From positions 15,287 to 79,286 of the forward strand of contig NZ_JH976438.1 in assembly GCF_000306965.1 (NCBI RefSeq): a DNA stretch of 64,000 nt. Direction: 5' to 3'. The position numbers and the translations under genes were made by a program. This document shows, piece by piece, positions 29,369-44,440 of the stretch (its first letter is position 1; each line of letters begins with the position of its first letter). This DNA is from Amphibacillus jilinensis Y1. GTDB lineage: Bacteria; Bacillota; Bacilli; Bacillales; Amphibacillaceae. The notes below the pieces were generated by a model. That model worked only from the letters and a program-made list of their open reading frames with translations. It was not told the origin of the DNA and did no database searches.

Positions 29369-30355
29369 ATGGTTCGTTTTGGTGTAATCGGAACAAATTG
29401 GATTACGGATCGTTTTCTAGATGCAGCTTTTATGGTAGAGGATTTTCGTTTAACTGCTGTTTACTCAAGGACTAAAGACAAGGCAGTAGCTTTTGCTGAC
29501 AAGTATCAAGTTGATACGACCTATACGGATATTGATCGCTTTGCACAAAGTGATCAGATTGATGCGGTTTACATTGCTAGCCCGACGTCACTTCATGCTG
29601 AGCAAGCTATCCGTTGTATGGAGCAAGGTAAACATGTCTTTGTTGAAAAACCAATTGCCTCTAATCAGCGAGAGGTTGAACAAATGATTGCCGCAGCGAA
29701 AAAGCATAACGTTTTGCTAATGGAAGGGATGAAGACTACCCATTTACCTAACTTTAAGGTGCTTAAAGATCAACTGACAACGATTGGACCTGTTCGCCAT
29801 TTGGTAGCTAATTTCTGCCAATATTCATCGCGGTATGATCAGTATAAGGAAGGTGTTGTGCTAAATGCCTTTAAGCCTGAATTCTCTAATGGCTCATTGA
29901 TGGATATCGGTATTTATACGGCCTATCCGATCGTGGCATTGTTCGGGTTCCCTGAACATGTCAATGCCAATGCCTATATGCTTGATTCTGGTGTTGATGG
30001 TCAAGGAACTATCGCTGTTAAGTACCCGGAACTAACTGCAGATTTAATGTTTTCAAAAATTACAAACTCTAGTATCCCGTCAGAAATCCAAGGTGAAAAG
30101 GGAACGATTGTCGTTGATAAATGGAGTGATATGCGTAAACTGACTTTAATCGATAATGAAGGGACCGTCACCGATATTTCTGTTGAGCAAAAGCAAAATA
30201 CAATGTATTACGAAATTAACCATTTTGTTGGCTTATTACAGGACGGTTTGCGTGAAAGTGATGTGAATAGTCATCTGGTGTCGTTGAATACAATGAAACT
30301 GCTTGATCAAGCGAGAGCCTCTATTGGCTTGCGCTTTCCTGCTGATGAGATTTAA
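29369..30355 (+). CDS. Gfo/Idh/MocA-family NAD(P)-dependent oxidoreductase
   Basis: 328 aa. ATG 29369 is preferred over ATG 29360, since the GAGAGG site touches the latter. An N-terminal Rossmann fold (FGVIGTNWITDRFLDA), the EKP motif (VFVEKPIASN, Lys of the active site), then an alpha/beta substrate domain. These enzymes oxidise or reduce sugars and cyclitols; the substrate is not evident. It is probably co-transcribed with yerBC and ends before a terminator. Confidence 0.85.
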   Translation: MVRFGVIGTNWITDRFLDAAFMVEDFRLTAVYSRTKDKAVAFADKYQVDTTYTDIDRFAQSDQIDAVYIASPTSLHAEQAIRCMEQGKHVFVEKPIASNQREVEQMIAAAKKHNVLLMEGMKTTHLPNFKVLKDQLTTIGPVRHLVANFCQYSSRYDQYKEGVVLNAFKPEFSNGSLMDIGIYTAYPIVALFGFPEHVNANAYMLDSGVDGQGTIAVKYPELTADLMFSKITNSSIPSEIQGEKGTIVVDKWSDMRKLTLIDNEGTVTDISVEQKQNTMYYEINHFVGLLQDGLRESDVNSHLVSLNTMKLLDQARASIGLRFPADEI

Positions 30356-30390
30356 CGCAACACAAATATATATTGAATAGTCTCAATTAG

Positions 30391-30421
30391 AAACGTACTA
30401 CTCTTGGTAGTGCGTTTTTTT
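30391..30421 (+). terminator. Terminator after the oxidoreductase gene
   Basis: Stem CGTACTAC (30394-30401) with GTAGTGCG (30407-30414), 5-base loop, then T7. Confidence 0.85.
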
Positions 30422-30423
30422 AG

Positions 30424-30561
30424 TTAGCACAGCTAACCGTCCGTAGGATACCTCTCTCAAAATGGAGAATATAGGTAGGTGATAGCGAACGCTTATATCC
30501 TGATTCACTCAACTAACAATCAACGAGCGAAGAATGCCCACTGATTGAAGATTCATTTTAT
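30424..30561 (+). repeat. Dispersed intergenic repeat, copy G
   Basis: Begins right after the terminator T-run. AGCTAACCGTCCGTAGGATA, then hairpin 1 (ACCTCTC/GGTAGGTGAT region, degenerate), TATCCTGATTCACTCAACTAA, hairpin 2 (CAATCAACGAG...CCCACTGATTG, degenerate), end GAAGATTCATTTTAT. Confidence 0.75.
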
Positions 30562-30634
30562 GCTAAGAAGTATAATTGAATCGATTAATTGATGATTCCT
30601 TGATAAAATCTCCCCGTTTTGATGATGTTTTTGT

Positions 30635-30640
30635 TATAAT
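30635..30640 (+). promoter_or_regulatory. Candidate extended -10 promoter of pcrB-pcrA-ligA
   Basis: TGTTATAAT, an extended -10 box, 33 bases before the pcrB ATG. No -35 consensus at the expected distance. Confidence 0.5.
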
Positions 30641-30672
30641 GAAGAGATGAAAATAAAGAGATTGGAGGCTTC

Positions 30673-31362
30673 ATGTTGTATAATCGTAAGGCATGGAAGC
30701 ATGTATTTAAACTAGACCCGAATAAATCGCTAACTGATCAACAGTTAGATCAAATATGTCAATCTGGAACGGATGCTATTATCGTTGGTGGCACAGATCA
30801 TGTTACGCTTGATGGTGTACTTGATTTAATGAGTCAAATTCGTCGTTATACTGTCCCTTGTGTACTTGAAGTATCAACGCTTGATGCGATTACACCTGGT
30901 TTTGATTTTTATAATATCCCAATGGTTCTAAACAGTCGTGAGAAGAAGTGGATGATGGATATTCAACATCAAGCAGTGAAAGAATATGGACACTTCTTAA
31001 ATTGGGATGAACTAGTGACGGAAGGCTATGTGATCTTAAATCCTGAAGCCAAAGCTTATCAATTAACCAATTGTCGCTTACCGGATAGCGATGACGTCAT
31101 TGCTTATGCCCAAATGGCTGAGCATATTTTTAAATTACCGATTTTCTATATTGAATACAGTGGTACATATGGTGATCCGGAGCTTGTCAAAAAAGTTAAA
31201 CAAGAACTGCAACACACCCAACTTGTATATGGTGGTGGCATTAAGCATCGCTCACAGGCAGTAGAAATGGCGCAGTATGCAGATGTAATTGTTGTAGGGA
31301 ATGGCTTGTATGAACAGTTTGATGAAGCGATCGAAACAGTAACTGCAGTCAAACATGGATAA
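30673..31362 (+). CDS. pcrB: Heptaprenylglyceryl phosphate synthase
   Basis: 229 aa TIM-barrel prenyltransferase. It transfers heptaprenyl to sn-glycerol-1-phosphate, making an archaeal-type ether lipid in Bacillales. Motifs: [25 protein letters not shown] and [12 protein letters not shown] (phosphate binding). It overlaps or abuts pcrA, as in B. subtilis. Confidence 0.93.
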   Translation: MLYNRKAWKHVFKLDPNKSLTDQQLDQICQSGTDAIIVGGTDHVTLDGVLDLMSQIRRYTVPCVLEVSTLDAITPGFDFYNIPMVLNSREKKWMMDIQHQAVKEYGHFLNWDELVTEGYVILNPEAKAYQLTNCRLPDSDDVIAYAQMAEHIFKLPIFYIEYSGTYGDPELVKKVKQELQHTQLVYGGGIKHRSQAVEMAQYADVIVVGNGLYEQFDEAIETVTAVKHG

Positions 31363-31375
31363 GGACGGTGATAGT

Positions 31376-35624
<4,249 letters not shown>

Positions 35625-35641
35625 ACGGGAGGAGGACTGGA

Positions 35642-36805
35642 ATGAAACGTTTACTAATTTTATTAAGTGTTATTTTCATCGTATTAGCCGGCTGTGCACC
35701 TGATTTTTCTAATCAAGAAGAAGTCGTAGATGAAAACATGCCTGATGATGTTGCACAAGAATCTGCGATCATTCCGAACTATAGTGTGTCTGATCAGGAG
35801 TATCAAATTCTATTACCTTATCGTTTGAGTCAATCACGTGGTGTGACAACGAACCAAGTCGCGAACCGTTTAGACATCCCTGCATTGGAAAATGGGTTGC
35901 GTCGACATTCAACGGATGTGTTTGATCCAGGTAACCATTATTTTCAGGAAGGTCAACAGTTGGGGACAAGTGAATTGTATAGTTGGTTAGCACGCGAGTC
36001 TGACTCAGATGAACTCGGTTTAAATCCATCCGTTGACTATGATGAAGAAGACGATGAAGAAGAAATTATTGAGGAAGAACGAGATAATCCAAGATATTTA
36101 TCACATATCCTTGAACAAAATTACCTTGTTCGAACTGATGATAATACGGTTCAGCTAGCCGGTATTTCCTTGGGGATTGCGATGAAATCCAATTATCGTT
36201 TTCAGACTGAAATCGGTGGTCCTTTTTACTATGAAGATATTTCAGAACAAGCGATGCTTCAAGAAGCTTCTGTTATTGCAGAGGAAGTGGTTAGCCGGAT
36301 GCGTCAAAAAGAAGGATTACAGGAAGTTCCAATCATGATTGGTATTTATCGAGAGGCCGCAAGAGATGCTCTTGTTCCAGGTCACTTTGTTGCAACAACA
36401 ACTGTGCAAGGAGGGAGTCAATCGATCGGTAACTGGGATTCTGTTGATGAGCAATATGTACTCTTTCCTTCTAGTGATGCGCGTGATTTAGATCCAGATC
36501 TATCGGCTACGATTGAAGGGTTTAAATCAGAAATTGCAGACTATTTTCCAAACTATGTCGGCATCATCGGCGAAGGGTTTTATGAAGGTGACCAAATTCG
36601 CAAGCTCACATTAGAAATCCCGATTGAATTTAATGGGCAGGCTGAAGTTGTTGGCTTTACTCAATATGTATATGGTTTAATTATGGATAGCTTTCAACCT
36701 CACTTTGCGATTGAGGTCAACATTAAGTCAAGCGATCAACAACAAAGCTTGATTGTTCGTGAAGCAGGTGAAGAAGAACCAATTGTCCATATATATGAAA
36801 GGTAA
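35642..36805 (+). CDS. camS: CamS-family lipoprotein (sex pheromone precursor family)
   Basis: 387 aa. Signal peptide with lipobox VLAGCAP, so it is a membrane-anchored outside protein. The CamS domain covers about residues 45-385. An acidic run (DEEDDEEEIIEEERD, about residues 135-150) interrupts it. In enterococci and staphylococci the signal peptide of such proteins yields a peptide pheromone; whether this one does is unknown. Same place as yerH in B. subtilis. Confidence 0.88.
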   Translation: MKRLLILLSVIFIVLAGCAPDFSNQEEVVDENMPDDVAQESAIIPNYSVSDQEYQILLPYRLSQSRGVTTNQVANRLDIPALENGLRRHSTDVFDPGNHYFQEGQQLGTSELYSWLARESDSDELGLNPSVDYDEEDDEEEIIEEERDNPRYLSHILEQNYLVRTDDNTVQLAGISLGIAMKSNYRFQTEIGGPFYYEDISEQAMLQEASVIAEEVVSRMRQKEGLQEVPIMIGIYREAARDALVPGHFVATTTVQGGSQSIGNWDSVDEQYVLFPSSDARDLDPDLSATIEGFKSEIADYFPNYVGIIGEGFYEGDQIRKLTLEIPIEFNGQAEVVGFTQYVYGLIMDSFQPHFAIEVNIKSSDQQQSLIVREAGEEEPIVHIYER

Positions 36806-36872
36806 ATTGATTATTGTGGTAACCAAGCTTTATTGAAGTATCAACGTTGTCATTGTAAGTTGCGATAAGTGA

Positions 36873-36908
36873 GAAAGAAAAAGAAGGTTTATGTCCCCTT
36901 TTTCTTTC
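36873..36908 (+). terminator. Terminator after camS
   Basis: Stem GAAAGAAAAAG...CTTTTTCTTTC with a small bulge and GG/CC closing, loop TTTATGTC-like. It separates the pcrB-camS unit from gatCAB. Confidence 0.65.
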
Positions 36909-36956
36909 CCTGTTTTTTGAGGTAATATTACATCAACGCCAATTTTAAGGCTAAAG

Positions 36957-36986
36957 TTGCTAAAGCGCGCTATTGTTTGCTATTAT
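36957..36986 (+). promoter_or_regulatory. gatCAB promoter
   Basis: TTGCTA, 18-base spacer, TATTAT, about 50 bases before the gatC start. Confidence 0.6.
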
Positions 36987-37036
36987 CATAAGTATGTTTA
37001 ATCAGATGAAGTAAAAATCTCATGGAGGTGACAGAA

Positions 37037-37327
37037 ATGGCTGAAATTTCAAAACAACAAGTTAAACATGTCGCTCATCTCGCTCGATTAGCAATAACTG
37101 ATCAAGAGGTAGAAGTGATGACAAAGCAACTAGGAGATATTATTCACTATGCTGAACTATTAAATGATTTAGATACTAGTCAAGTTGAACCAACGACACA
37201 TGTACTGGATCTTAAAAATGTAATGCGTAAAGATGTCCCACGTAAATGGATTGATCGCGAGGATGCTTTAAAGAACGCACCAGATCAACAGGATGGTCAA
37301 TTCCGAGTGCCATCAATTTTAGAATAG
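37037..37327 (+). CDS. gatC: Asp/Glu-tRNA amidotransferase subunit C
   Basis: 96 aa. Start at ATG 37037, six bases after GGAGGTGA; an upstream in-frame ATG overlaps that site. GatC stabilises GatA and GatB in the enzyme that converts Glu-tRNA(Gln) and Asp-tRNA(Asn) to the correct amides. HVAHLARLA and the VPSILE end are typical. Confidence 0.94.
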   Translation: MAEISKQQVKHVAHLARLAITDQEVEVMTKQLGDIIHYAELLNDLDTSQVEPTTHVLDLKNVMRKDVPRKWIDREDALKNAPDQQDGQFRVPSILE

Positions 37328-37340
37328 GAGGCGAGCTGAA

Positions 37341-38822
37341 ATGTCAGTTTTTGAGTATACGTTAAAAGAATTACAAGCTAAGCTACATAATAAAGAACTT
37401 ACCGTGTCAGAACTTGTGCAAGCTTCCTTTGATCAAATTGAAGCAGTTGATGATCAAATTAAAGCCTTTTTAACTTTAAATAAAGAAGCAGCCCTTAAAC
37501 AAGCACAACAATTAGATGAGCAAGTTGATCAAGCCAATCATCCATTATTCGGTATACCAATTGGTATAAAGGATAATATGGTAACAAAAGGGGTACGAAC
37601 AACGTGTGCGAGTCAATTTTTATCTAATTTTAATGATCCCTTATATGATGCAACCGTCGTTGATAAGTTAAACAAGGAAAATACCGTTATGATTGGGAAA
37701 TTAAACATGGATGAATTTGCGATGGGGTCATCTAATGAGAATTCAGGCTACTATACAACCCGTAATCCTTGGCATACTGATTATGTGCCAGGGGGTTCAA
37801 GCGGTGGTTCTGCGGCAGCAGTTGCAGCTCGGGAAGTCTTTTTTTCACTAGGCTCAGACACGGGTGGCTCAATTCGTCAACCTGCTGCTTTTTGTGGCGT
37901 CGTAGGTTTAAAGCCGACGTATGGTCTAGTGTCTCGCTTTGGATTGGTCGCCTTTGCTTCTTCTCTTGATCAGATTGGTCCAATTACAAGAACGGTAGAA
38001 GATAATGCCCATCTCTTACAAGCAATTGCTGGACATGACCCAATGGACTCAACATCTGCTAATGTCGAAATCCCGACTTATAGTGATGCTTTGAAACAAG
38101 ATGTTAAAGGGTTGAAGATTGCTGTGCCAAAAGAATATTTGTCAGATCAAGAAGGTGTAAATAGCGAAGTACGTGAAGCTGTATTAGCTGCGCTTAAAGT
38201 ATATGAAGCGTTAGGTGCGACGTGGGAAGAGGTTTCACTACCACATTCTAAATATGCGGTAGCCGCTTACTATTTGCTTGCTTCATCAGAAGCTTCAGCT
38301 AATTTGGCACGATTTGATGGTGTTCGTTACGGTGTCCGCACAGAAAATGCCGACAATATGATTGATATGTTTAAGAAATCCAGAAGTGAGGGTTTCGGTG
38401 ATGAAGTTAAACGTCGGATTATGCTAGGAACCTTTGCACTTAGCTCAGGTTATTATGATGCTTATTATAAAAAAGCGCAAAAAGTAAGAACATTAATTAA
38501 AAATGATTTCGATAAAGTGTTTGAAGACTATGATGTTATTATTGGGCCAACAACACCAACACCAGCCTTTAAAGTAGGCGAAAAAGTTGATGATCCATTG
38601 ACCATGTATGCCAATGATATTTTAACGATTCCTGTTAACTTAGCAGGCGTACCAGGCATGTCAATACCATGTGGATTCTCAAAAGATGCGGGCTTACCAA
38701 TTGGCTTGCAAATTATCGGAAAACATTTTGATGAAAGTACCCTCTATCGGGTAGCATATGCATTTGAACAGGCAACAGATTATCATAAACAACGTCCTCA
38801 TTTAGGAGGGGTGAAGTCATGA
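37341..38822 (+). CDS. gatA: Asp/Glu-tRNA amidotransferase subunit A
   Basis: 493 aa amidase-signature protein that releases ammonia from glutamine. The Ser-cisSer-Lys triad lies in GIKDNM (Lys) and [13 protein letters not shown] / [12 protein letters not shown] (serines). ATG after GGAGGCGAGCTGAA; the stop overlaps the gatB start (ATGA). Confidence 0.96.
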   Translation: MSVFEYTLKELQAKLHNKELTVSELVQASFDQIEAVDDQIKAFLTLNKEAALKQAQQLDEQVDQANHPLFGIPIGIKDNMVTKGVRTTCASQFLSNFNDPLYDATVVDKLNKENTVMIGKLNMDEFAMGSSNENSGYYTTRNPWHTDYVPGGSSGGSAAAVAAREVFFSLGSDTGGSIRQPAAFCGVVGLKPTYGLVSRFGLVAFASSLDQIGPITRTVEDNAHLLQAIAGHDPMDSTSANVEIPTYSDALKQDVKGLKIAVPKEYLSDQEGVNSEVREAVLAALKVYEALGATWEEVSLPHSKYAVAAYYLLASSEASANLARFDGVRYGVRTENADNMIDMFKKSRSEGFGDEVKRRIMLGTFALSSGYYDAYYKKAQKVRTLIKNDFDKVFEDYDVIIGPTTPTPAFKVGEKVDDPLTMYANDILTIPVNLAGVPGMSIPCGFSKDAGLPIGLQIIGKHFDESTLYRVAYAFEQATDYHKQRPHLGGVKS

Positions 38823-40249
38823 ATTTCGAGACAATTATCGGTTTAGAGGTTCACGTTGAACTTAAAACAGATTCAAAGATATTTAGTCCAAGCTTTAACC
38901 ATTTTGGTGCAGCGACAAATGAAAATGTCAATCCAATTGATTTAGGTTATCCAGGTGTTTTACCTGTACTAAATGAAGAGGCCGTCAATTTCGCCATGAA
39001 AGCTGCCATGGCGTTAAACTGTGAAATTGCCACAGATACTAAATTTGACCGTAAAAATTATTTTTATCCAGACAACCCTAAAGCTTACCAAATTTCGCAA
39101 TTTGATCAACCTATTGGTGAAAATGGCTGGATTGACATTGAAGTAGAGGGCAAAACAAAGCGGATAGGCATTACTCGCCTTCACTTAGAGGAAGATGCTG
39201 GAAAGCTAACACATAGTGATGATGGTTACTCACTCGTTGATTTTAACCGTCAAGGAACACCACTTGTGGAAATCGTATCAGAACCAGATCTGCGCTCACC
39301 AGCAGAGGCTTATGCGTATTTAGAAAAATTAAAAAACATCATCCAGTACACAGGTGTGTCTGATTGTAAAATGGAAGAAGGTTCATTACGTTGTGATGCT
39401 AATATTTCACTTCGACCGATTGGTCAAGAGGAATTTGGTGTTAAGACAGAATTGAAAAATTTAAACTCATTTTCTTTTGTTCAAAAAGGCTTAGAGTTTG
39501 AAGAAAAGCGCCAACAAAAAGAATTATTAACAGGTGGCGTTATTTTACAAGAAACCCGTCGCTATGATGAGCAAACAAAGGAAACGATTTTAATGCGTGT
39601 TAAAGAAGGTTCAGATGATTATCGTTATTTTCCTGAACCAGATCTTGTGCCACTCTATATCGATGAAGATTGGAAAGCGCGAATTCGTGCAGAAATCCCA
39701 GAGCTTCCAGATGCTCGAAAAGCACGTTATATTAAAGAATTAAATTTACCAGCTTACGATGCGATGGTCTTAACGAGTACGAAAGAAATGTCTGACTTCT
39801 TTGAAGCTGCTATAGTAGCTGGGGCTGACGTCAAACTTGTTTCCAATTGGTTAATGGGTGAGGTTTCTGCCTATATGAATAAGCATCAGAAAGAACTTCA
39901 TGATTTACCACTGACTCCAGCCGCGTTGGCAAAAATGATCACGCTAATTGATGATGGCACTTTATCATCTAAAATGGCGAAGAAAGTCTTTGCTGAACTT
40001 GTTGAAAATGGTGGAGATCCTGAACAGATCATTAAGGAAAAAGGTCTTGTGCAAATTTCAGATGAAGGTCAATTAACTGAAATCATTACAACGATCCTTG
40101 ATAAAAATCAACAATCCATTGAGGACTTTAAAAATGGTAAGGATAAAGCGATTGGCTTTTTAGTCGGTCAAGTGATGAAAGAAACAAAAGGACAAGCTAA
40201 TCCACCAATGGTGAATAAGATCTTGTTAACAGAAATAAAAAAACGCTAG
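38819..40249 (+). CDS. gatB: Asp/Glu-tRNA amidotransferase subunit B
   Basis: 476 aa kinase subunit that activates the misacylated amino acid with [13 protein letters not shown] at the N-terminus, [36 protein letters not shown], and a C-terminal YqeY-like tail for tRNA (about 330-476). Confidence 0.96.
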   Translation: MNFETIIGLEVHVELKTDSKIFSPSFNHFGAATNENVNPIDLGYPGVLPVLNEEAVNFAMKAAMALNCEIATDTKFDRKNYFYPDNPKAYQISQFDQPIGENGWIDIEVEGKTKRIGITRLHLEEDAGKLTHSDDGYSLVDFNRQGTPLVEIVSEPDLRSPAEAYAYLEKLKNIIQYTGVSDCKMEEGSLRCDANISLRPIGQEEFGVKTELKNLNSFSFVQKGLEFEEKRQQKELLTGGVILQETRRYDEQTKETILMRVKEGSDDYRYFPEPDLVPLYIDEDWKARIRAEIPELPDARKARYIKELNLPAYDAMVLTSTKEMSDFFEAAIVAGADVKLVSNWLMGEVSAYMNKHQKELHDLPLTPAALAKMITLIDDGTLSSKMAKKVFAELVENGGDPEQIIKEKGLVQISDEGQLTEIITTILDKNQQSIEDFKNGKDKAIGFLVGQVMKETKGQANPPMVNKILLTEIKKR

Positions 40250-40260
40250 CACTTATTTAG

Positions 40261-40294
40261 GACTATCAATACAGTTGTTATTGATAGTCTTTCT
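40261..40294 (+). terminator. Terminator after gatB
   Basis: Perfect 11-base-pair stem (40261-40271 with 40279-40289), 7-base loop, then CTTTCTTT. Confidence 0.75.
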
Positions 40295-40439
40295 TTACAC
40301 ATTTGTTTATTATAAACGAATGGGAAAAGATAAATGCAAGATCTCAAGGTGCTAATCAGAGGCATGAATATTTTTGAAGTTGCTAGGCAATAACGAAGTT
40401 AAATACTTACTATGTGTTGATAACATTGCTCATCATTAC

Positions 40440-40588
40440 TATAAAATGAACCTCCAATCAGTGGGTGCGTTCTTCCCCCATCGATTGGTCATAGCGTTAA
40501 TCAGGAGATTAACGTCCGTTAACGCCGTCTAAATAGGCAATCTCTCTTCACTCGTTTGAGGAGGACCTATGGACGGTTATCTGTGATA
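40440..40588 (-). repeat. Dispersed intergenic repeat, copy H (full length)
   Basis: Reverse-oriented 149-base copy from TATAAAATGAACCTCC to GGTTATCTGTGATA. Pieces CAATCAGTGGG, GTTAATCAGGAGATTAACGTCCGTTAACG, CTAAATAGG and GGACGGTTATC are clear, with moderate drift inside both hairpins. It occupies the middle of the 420-base gap between gatB and dgkB; 40298-40439 shows nothing I can name. Confidence 0.8.
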
Positions 40589-40669
40589 AAAAAACTGCTA
40601 ATTTGGAGTTTTTCTGACACAAAAATGGTATGATAAAGTCAGATAGTGTATGTCATTAGGGGGTTTTTT

Positions 40670-41605
40670 ATGAAACGCGCAAGAATTATTTACAATCCAA
40701 CGTCAGGCCGAGAAGCTTTTAAAAATAAACTTCCTGACGTATTAGCAAAATTCGAGCAAGCCGGTTATGAGACGTCAGCGCATGCAACAACAGGTGTTGG
40801 AGATGCAACTGAAGCGGCTCGAATTGCTGTTGCTCGAGATTTTGATGTGATTGTAGCAGTAGGGGGAGATGGCACGATTAATGAAGTTGTTACAGGTATA
40901 TCAGATGCTGATCAGCGTCCGCGTTTAGGTATTATCCCTGCTGGAACAACGAATGATTTTGCCCGTGCTTTGAATATTCCTAAGGCAATTGACAAAGCTG
41001 TTGATATTATATTAGCGAACCACACCTGCAAACTGGATGTCGGTCGAGTGAATGAACATTATTTTGTTAATATTGCCGGTGGTGGAAAGTTGACAGAGGT
41101 ATCTTATGAGGTACCAAGTAAATTGAAAACGATGTTAGGCCAACTTGCTTATTTTATGAAGGGTGTTGAGCTCGCACCACGTTTACGACCGATTCGGACC
41201 CGAATTGAATTTGACGATAAAGTCTTTGAGGACGAGATCATGATGTTTTTAATCGCAAATACAAATTCTGTTGGTGGCTTTGAAAAATTAGCTCCAGAAG
41301 CAAAAATGGATGATGGTCTATTTGATCTGCTCGTTTTGAAAAAAAGTAATGTTGCTGAACTTGTTCGTGTGTTGTCAGCCGCTACGAGAGGTGCACATTT
41401 TGATGATGCTAATGTATTTCATGCCAGAGCTAAAGCTATTAATGTCTACACAGAAGAAAAGATGCAATTAAATATCGATGGTGAATATGGTGGACTGTTA
41501 CCGGGTAAATTCACTAATCTTAAGCAACATATTGAATATTTTGTTCCGACACCTGACCAAGCTACATTACAAATTGAAGAACCGATTGAAGAAGCCCTTG
41601 AATAA
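40670..41605 (+). CDS. dgkB: Diacylglycerol kinase DgkB-like
   Basis: 311 aa from ATG 40670 (TAGGGGG upstream); the in-frame ATG at 40646 has no ribosome site. RIIYNPTSGRE at the start, GGDGTINEV (ATP site) and IPAGTTNDFARAL are the lipid-kinase motifs. It phosphorylates diacylglycerol released during lipoteichoic acid synthesis. It is yerQ in B. subtilis, between gatB and rlmCD. Confidence 0.93.
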   Translation: MKRARIIYNPTSGREAFKNKLPDVLAKFEQAGYETSAHATTGVGDATEAARIAVARDFDVIVAVGGDGTINEVVTGISDADQRPRLGIIPAGTTNDFARALNIPKAIDKAVDIILANHTCKLDVGRVNEHYFVNIAGGGKLTEVSYEVPSKLKTMLGQLAYFMKGVELAPRLRPIRTRIEFDDKVFEDEIMMFLIANTNSVGGFEKLAPEAKMDDGLFDLLVLKKSNVAELVRVLSAATRGAHFDDANVFHARAKAINVYTEEKMQLNIDGEYGGLLPGKFTNLKQHIEYFVPTPDQATLQIEEPIEEALE

Positions 41606-41619
41606 ATTCGAGGGTTTTT
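41593..41619 (+). terminator. Terminator overlapping the dgkB stop
   Basis: CCCTTGAA/TTCGAGGG stem with TTTTT after it; the dgkB stop codon is in the loop. Confidence 0.7.
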
Positions 41620-41856
41620 ATTTTGGGTTTCAACTTATCTAAGCTTAAGGATGAGCGACCTTCATTTTAGATCGGCATAACTTTTGTCCTGTCGATATGA
41701 AGTTAGTTAAGGTATAAAGTCCTTTTTCTGAAAAGGTACAGCATTCGACAAATTCCACAACTGCCTTGTGTTATATTATGGATATTCATTTGTTCTAGCG
41801 ATTCAAGAAAGGGGGTCTAGAAGAAAGCGAACCGCTAGGATAACGACAACTTAGCT

Positions 41857-41916
41857 AAGTAAACCACTTCTCCAAATTTTTCTCGTCGATTTAGAAAAGG
41901 AGCATTGTGTTTACTT
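41857..41916 (+). promoter_or_regulatory. Structured leader of the unknown gene at 41988
   Basis: Outer stem AAGTAAAC (41857-41864) with GTTTACTT (41909-41916), with inner TTCTCC/GGAG and TTCT/AGAA pairs. No T-run and no known riboswitch signature. An AT-rich stretch with TTATATTATGG near 41770 may hold the promoter. The rest of 41606-41987 shows nothing I can name. Confidence 0.4.
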
Positions 41917-41987
41917 AAACATCATTTGCTTTAAATCAATGAACATCTTTGTTTCGACATCAATAAAAAATAACAGAGGTGATTAAG

Positions 41988-43088
41988 GTGAAAAGTAAAA
42001 TGAAAAAAGTGGTATGGATAGCCGTACTCGTGATCAGTCTAACAACCATCCTAGGCATTCCATCGTTAATGGCTGAAGTTGAAGAACAAAGCGATATTGA
42101 CTGGGATGAGACTAAGTTAGCCTCCTTTGATTTAGGTTTAATTGATGAAGATGATGATGTTGAGATCAGTGAAGAAGAGCTCATTATTGATAAATCAAAA
42201 GCTATTGAGGTTGAAGAAGATAACACAATGTCGACACAAAGTTATTACTCGGTTGATGGTGACCGTATGTATTTTACTGATACATTAACGAATGATGATC
42301 CTGATGATTGGTGGTTTTTTTCGCTTGAGGAAGAAAGAAGTTTCTTATTTGAACTCGAAAGTGATCAAACAGATTACTATATCCAACTTTATCTAGTAGA
42401 CTGGGATACGGGCAATGCATATGAGACAAGCATTGGATCAAGTCCTAACAGACTATATGCTGGTGGTTACATCCCAGAAGGGGATTGGGCACTTCGTGTC
42501 TATTCAAATGATCAATTAGGGAATGATTATACGATAAAAATGAATGCAACCAATCCATCAGGTGCTGTAGGTGTTTTATCGAGATCTTCTTCATTATTAT
42601 ATGTCGCATTAAGCTATGACAGCGGTGACATTTATCTTAACGGTGACTATATTGCTAACCTTAGCGGTAATAATAGTCATTTAGATTGGGAGCGTCGCTA
42701 TCAATTTAATTGGGACGGTAATTATAATCAACGGACACACACCGTATCAAGTGTAAAAGTTAGCAATGTTTCCGCCCCTGTAAGATATCAATCACAATAT
42801 GCGAGTTCAGCTAATGCTTTACTCATTTATTTGGATATAGATACACTATTTATGCATCATGAATCTTATTTCCGGTCAGGACCACCAACACAGTATGAAA
42901 GTTCTTTTGTAGATACGATTGGAAAGGTCACACCAAGACGTCTAGATCAAGACGACTTTGATTACTGGGGCGATCATATCTTGGTCTATGATATTGAAAA
43001 TAATGAGGCGATAGACTTTTTCAGTGTCTTGAATTATTACTATGCAAGTGGGGTAGAACGGACGCCAACGATTAGCTTTTTACAGTAG
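41988..43088 (+). CDS. Exported protein with pre-peptidase-C-like domain, function unknown
   Basis: 366 aa from GTG 41988, which has AGAGGTG 6 bases upstream. Signal peptide (VVWIAVLVISLTTILGIPS..MA), no lipobox, so probably secreted. An acidic linker (about 25-70, rich in Asp and Glu) is followed by a beta-rich part with DPDDWWFFSLEEERSFLFEL and YIPEGDWALRVYSND, which resembles PPC (bacterial pre-peptidase C-terminal) domains. No protease motif is seen. The C-terminal half is not recognised. It is absent from the matching place in B. subtilis. Confidence 0.6.
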   Translation: MKSKMKKVVWIAVLVISLTTILGIPSLMAEVEEQSDIDWDETKLASFDLGLIDEDDDVEISEEELIIDKSKAIEVEEDNTMSTQSYYSVDGDRMYFTDTLTNDDPDDWWFFSLEEERSFLFELESDQTDYYIQLYLVDWDTGNAYETSIGSSPNRLYAGGYIPEGDWALRVYSNDQLGNDYTIKMNATNPSGAVGVLSRSSSLLYVALSYDSGDIYLNGDYIANLSGNNSHLDWERRYQFNWDGNYNQRTHTVSSVKVSNVSAPVRYQSQYASSANALLIYLDIDTLFMHHESYFRSGPPTQYESSFVDTIGKVTPRRLDQDDFDYWGDHILVYDIENNEAIDFFSVLNYYYASGVERTPTISFLQ

Positions 43089-43135
43089 CAAAAGTAAAGA
43101 TTCACTCAGTTGCAGCAACAAAGGAGATAAACATT

Positions 43136-44434
43136 ATGATTACCAATAGATTTGCCACAACGTATTATGGAGGATTGATAAATCAGAGTAGAACGTCTAA
43201 TCTTTCTCTTTTTAATCAAACGAATAATCAAGTATTGACGAGCGCTGATTATCTAGCTAATCAAGATATATATAAACAACAAGCCTCTAATCGAATTGGA
43301 AAACAGATCTTTAACATTGTAAGAAATGACGAAGGTACAGTTACAGATATGGTAGCCGCCGCAGATAGTAGTCGAAGGTTTAATTGGGGGTTATTAGCAC
43401 TTCCACTTGTTCCAAACCATAGCACTGCGGATAACGTTGGTTACGACATTGATTATTTAGCTTCTGAATACGTCAATTATCAAAATCAAATTAAACGGCT
43501 ATACAGTGAAGAGGAGCAGGCGGAGCAACTTCAGAAGCTTGATCAACTCATGAGCAAACAAGTAGAGAAGTATGCCGAGAAATTTGCTGAGATAACGGGT
43601 GGTTTTTTAAATGAAAATGGTGTGGTTGTTCAAGCAGAGGACATTAAAGCAAGTTTAATTGATCATTTTCATCAACGCACAGAGCAATACCAAAACTTTT
43701 ATCAACAAAATCAAGATTATGCTCATTTAAAAGGAACTGAAGATGAGTGGTTGTTAGATGATGCGATCTACATGGGTGATTATTTGCGTTATGCTTTTAC
43801 TCAAGAACATTCAGAAATGAGCATTTCTAGCGAGCATGGTTACCATATTGAGGAATTGGTTGCAGTTGGAACCATTGCCTCTGAAACGTGGCAGATGACA
43901 TATCAATCTCGACTCCTCGGTTCGTATAAAAATAAGTCAGAAGAAGAGCTAGGTGTTTCCTTAGGGTTAATGGCGATGAAATATGAGTTGATCAGTGACA
44001 CCTATCAGCTAAGTGATCCTTTTAAAGCAAAGCTTGATCAAGCTTTTAAAACATACTTACAGGTAGAGAACGAAAGGGCACGTGACTATGTTACTCAGCA
44101 ACAAAAAGATCCTTATGTGAGAAATAAGCAAGCTTATAAAATGGATTGGAATGAACAGTTGGTTTATGACATTATTGAGCGAATGGTAAGTAGTCTTCAA
44201 ACGGATGATGTGCAACAAGCTATTGAAAATGACATCCTTATCATTACTGAAATGTACAAAACCAATCGTGACCAACATTCAAATCTATCAAGATACAATA
44301 ACAACAATCATTCATCGACGATCAACAACTATGTTCAAGACTGGAACCGTTTTATTAAGACGATCATACCAGACGATCAGGTAAATGATTATTTACTAGA
44401 TGTTGAGTTTGCAAAATTAGATATAAAGGTTTAA
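43136..44434 (+). CDS. Uncharacterised helical protein
   Basis: 432 aa, no signal peptide and no membrane helix. ATG after AAAGGAG. The first 80 residues are rich in Asn, Ser and Gln (NQSRTSNLSLFNQTNNQ), then mostly predicted helix with many Gln, Tyr and Glu. I do not recognise a family. The N-terminus recalls small structural or flagellar-associated Bacillus proteins, but this is only an impression. It follows the secreted protein by 47 bases, so both may be one operon, and ends before a terminator. Confidence 0.6.
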   Translation: MITNRFATTYYGGLINQSRTSNLSLFNQTNNQVLTSADYLANQDIYKQQASNRIGKQIFNIVRNDEGTVTDMVAAADSSRRFNWGLLALPLVPNHSTADNVGYDIDYLASEYVNYQNQIKRLYSEEEQAEQLQKLDQLMSKQVEKYAEKFAEITGGFLNENGVVVQAEDIKASLIDHFHQRTEQYQNFYQQNQDYAHLKGTEDEWLLDDAIYMGDYLRYAFTQEHSEMSISSEHGYHIEELVAVGTIASETWQMTYQSRLLGSYKNKSEEELGVSLGLMAMKYELISDTYQLSDPFKAKLDQAFKTYLQVENERARDYVTQQQKDPYVRNKQAYKMDWNEQLVYDIIERMVSSLQTDDVQQAIENDILIITEMYKTNRDQHSNLSRYNNNNHSSTINNYVQDWNRFIKTIIPDDQVNDYLLDVEFAKLDIKV

Positions 44435-44440
44435 TGGCTA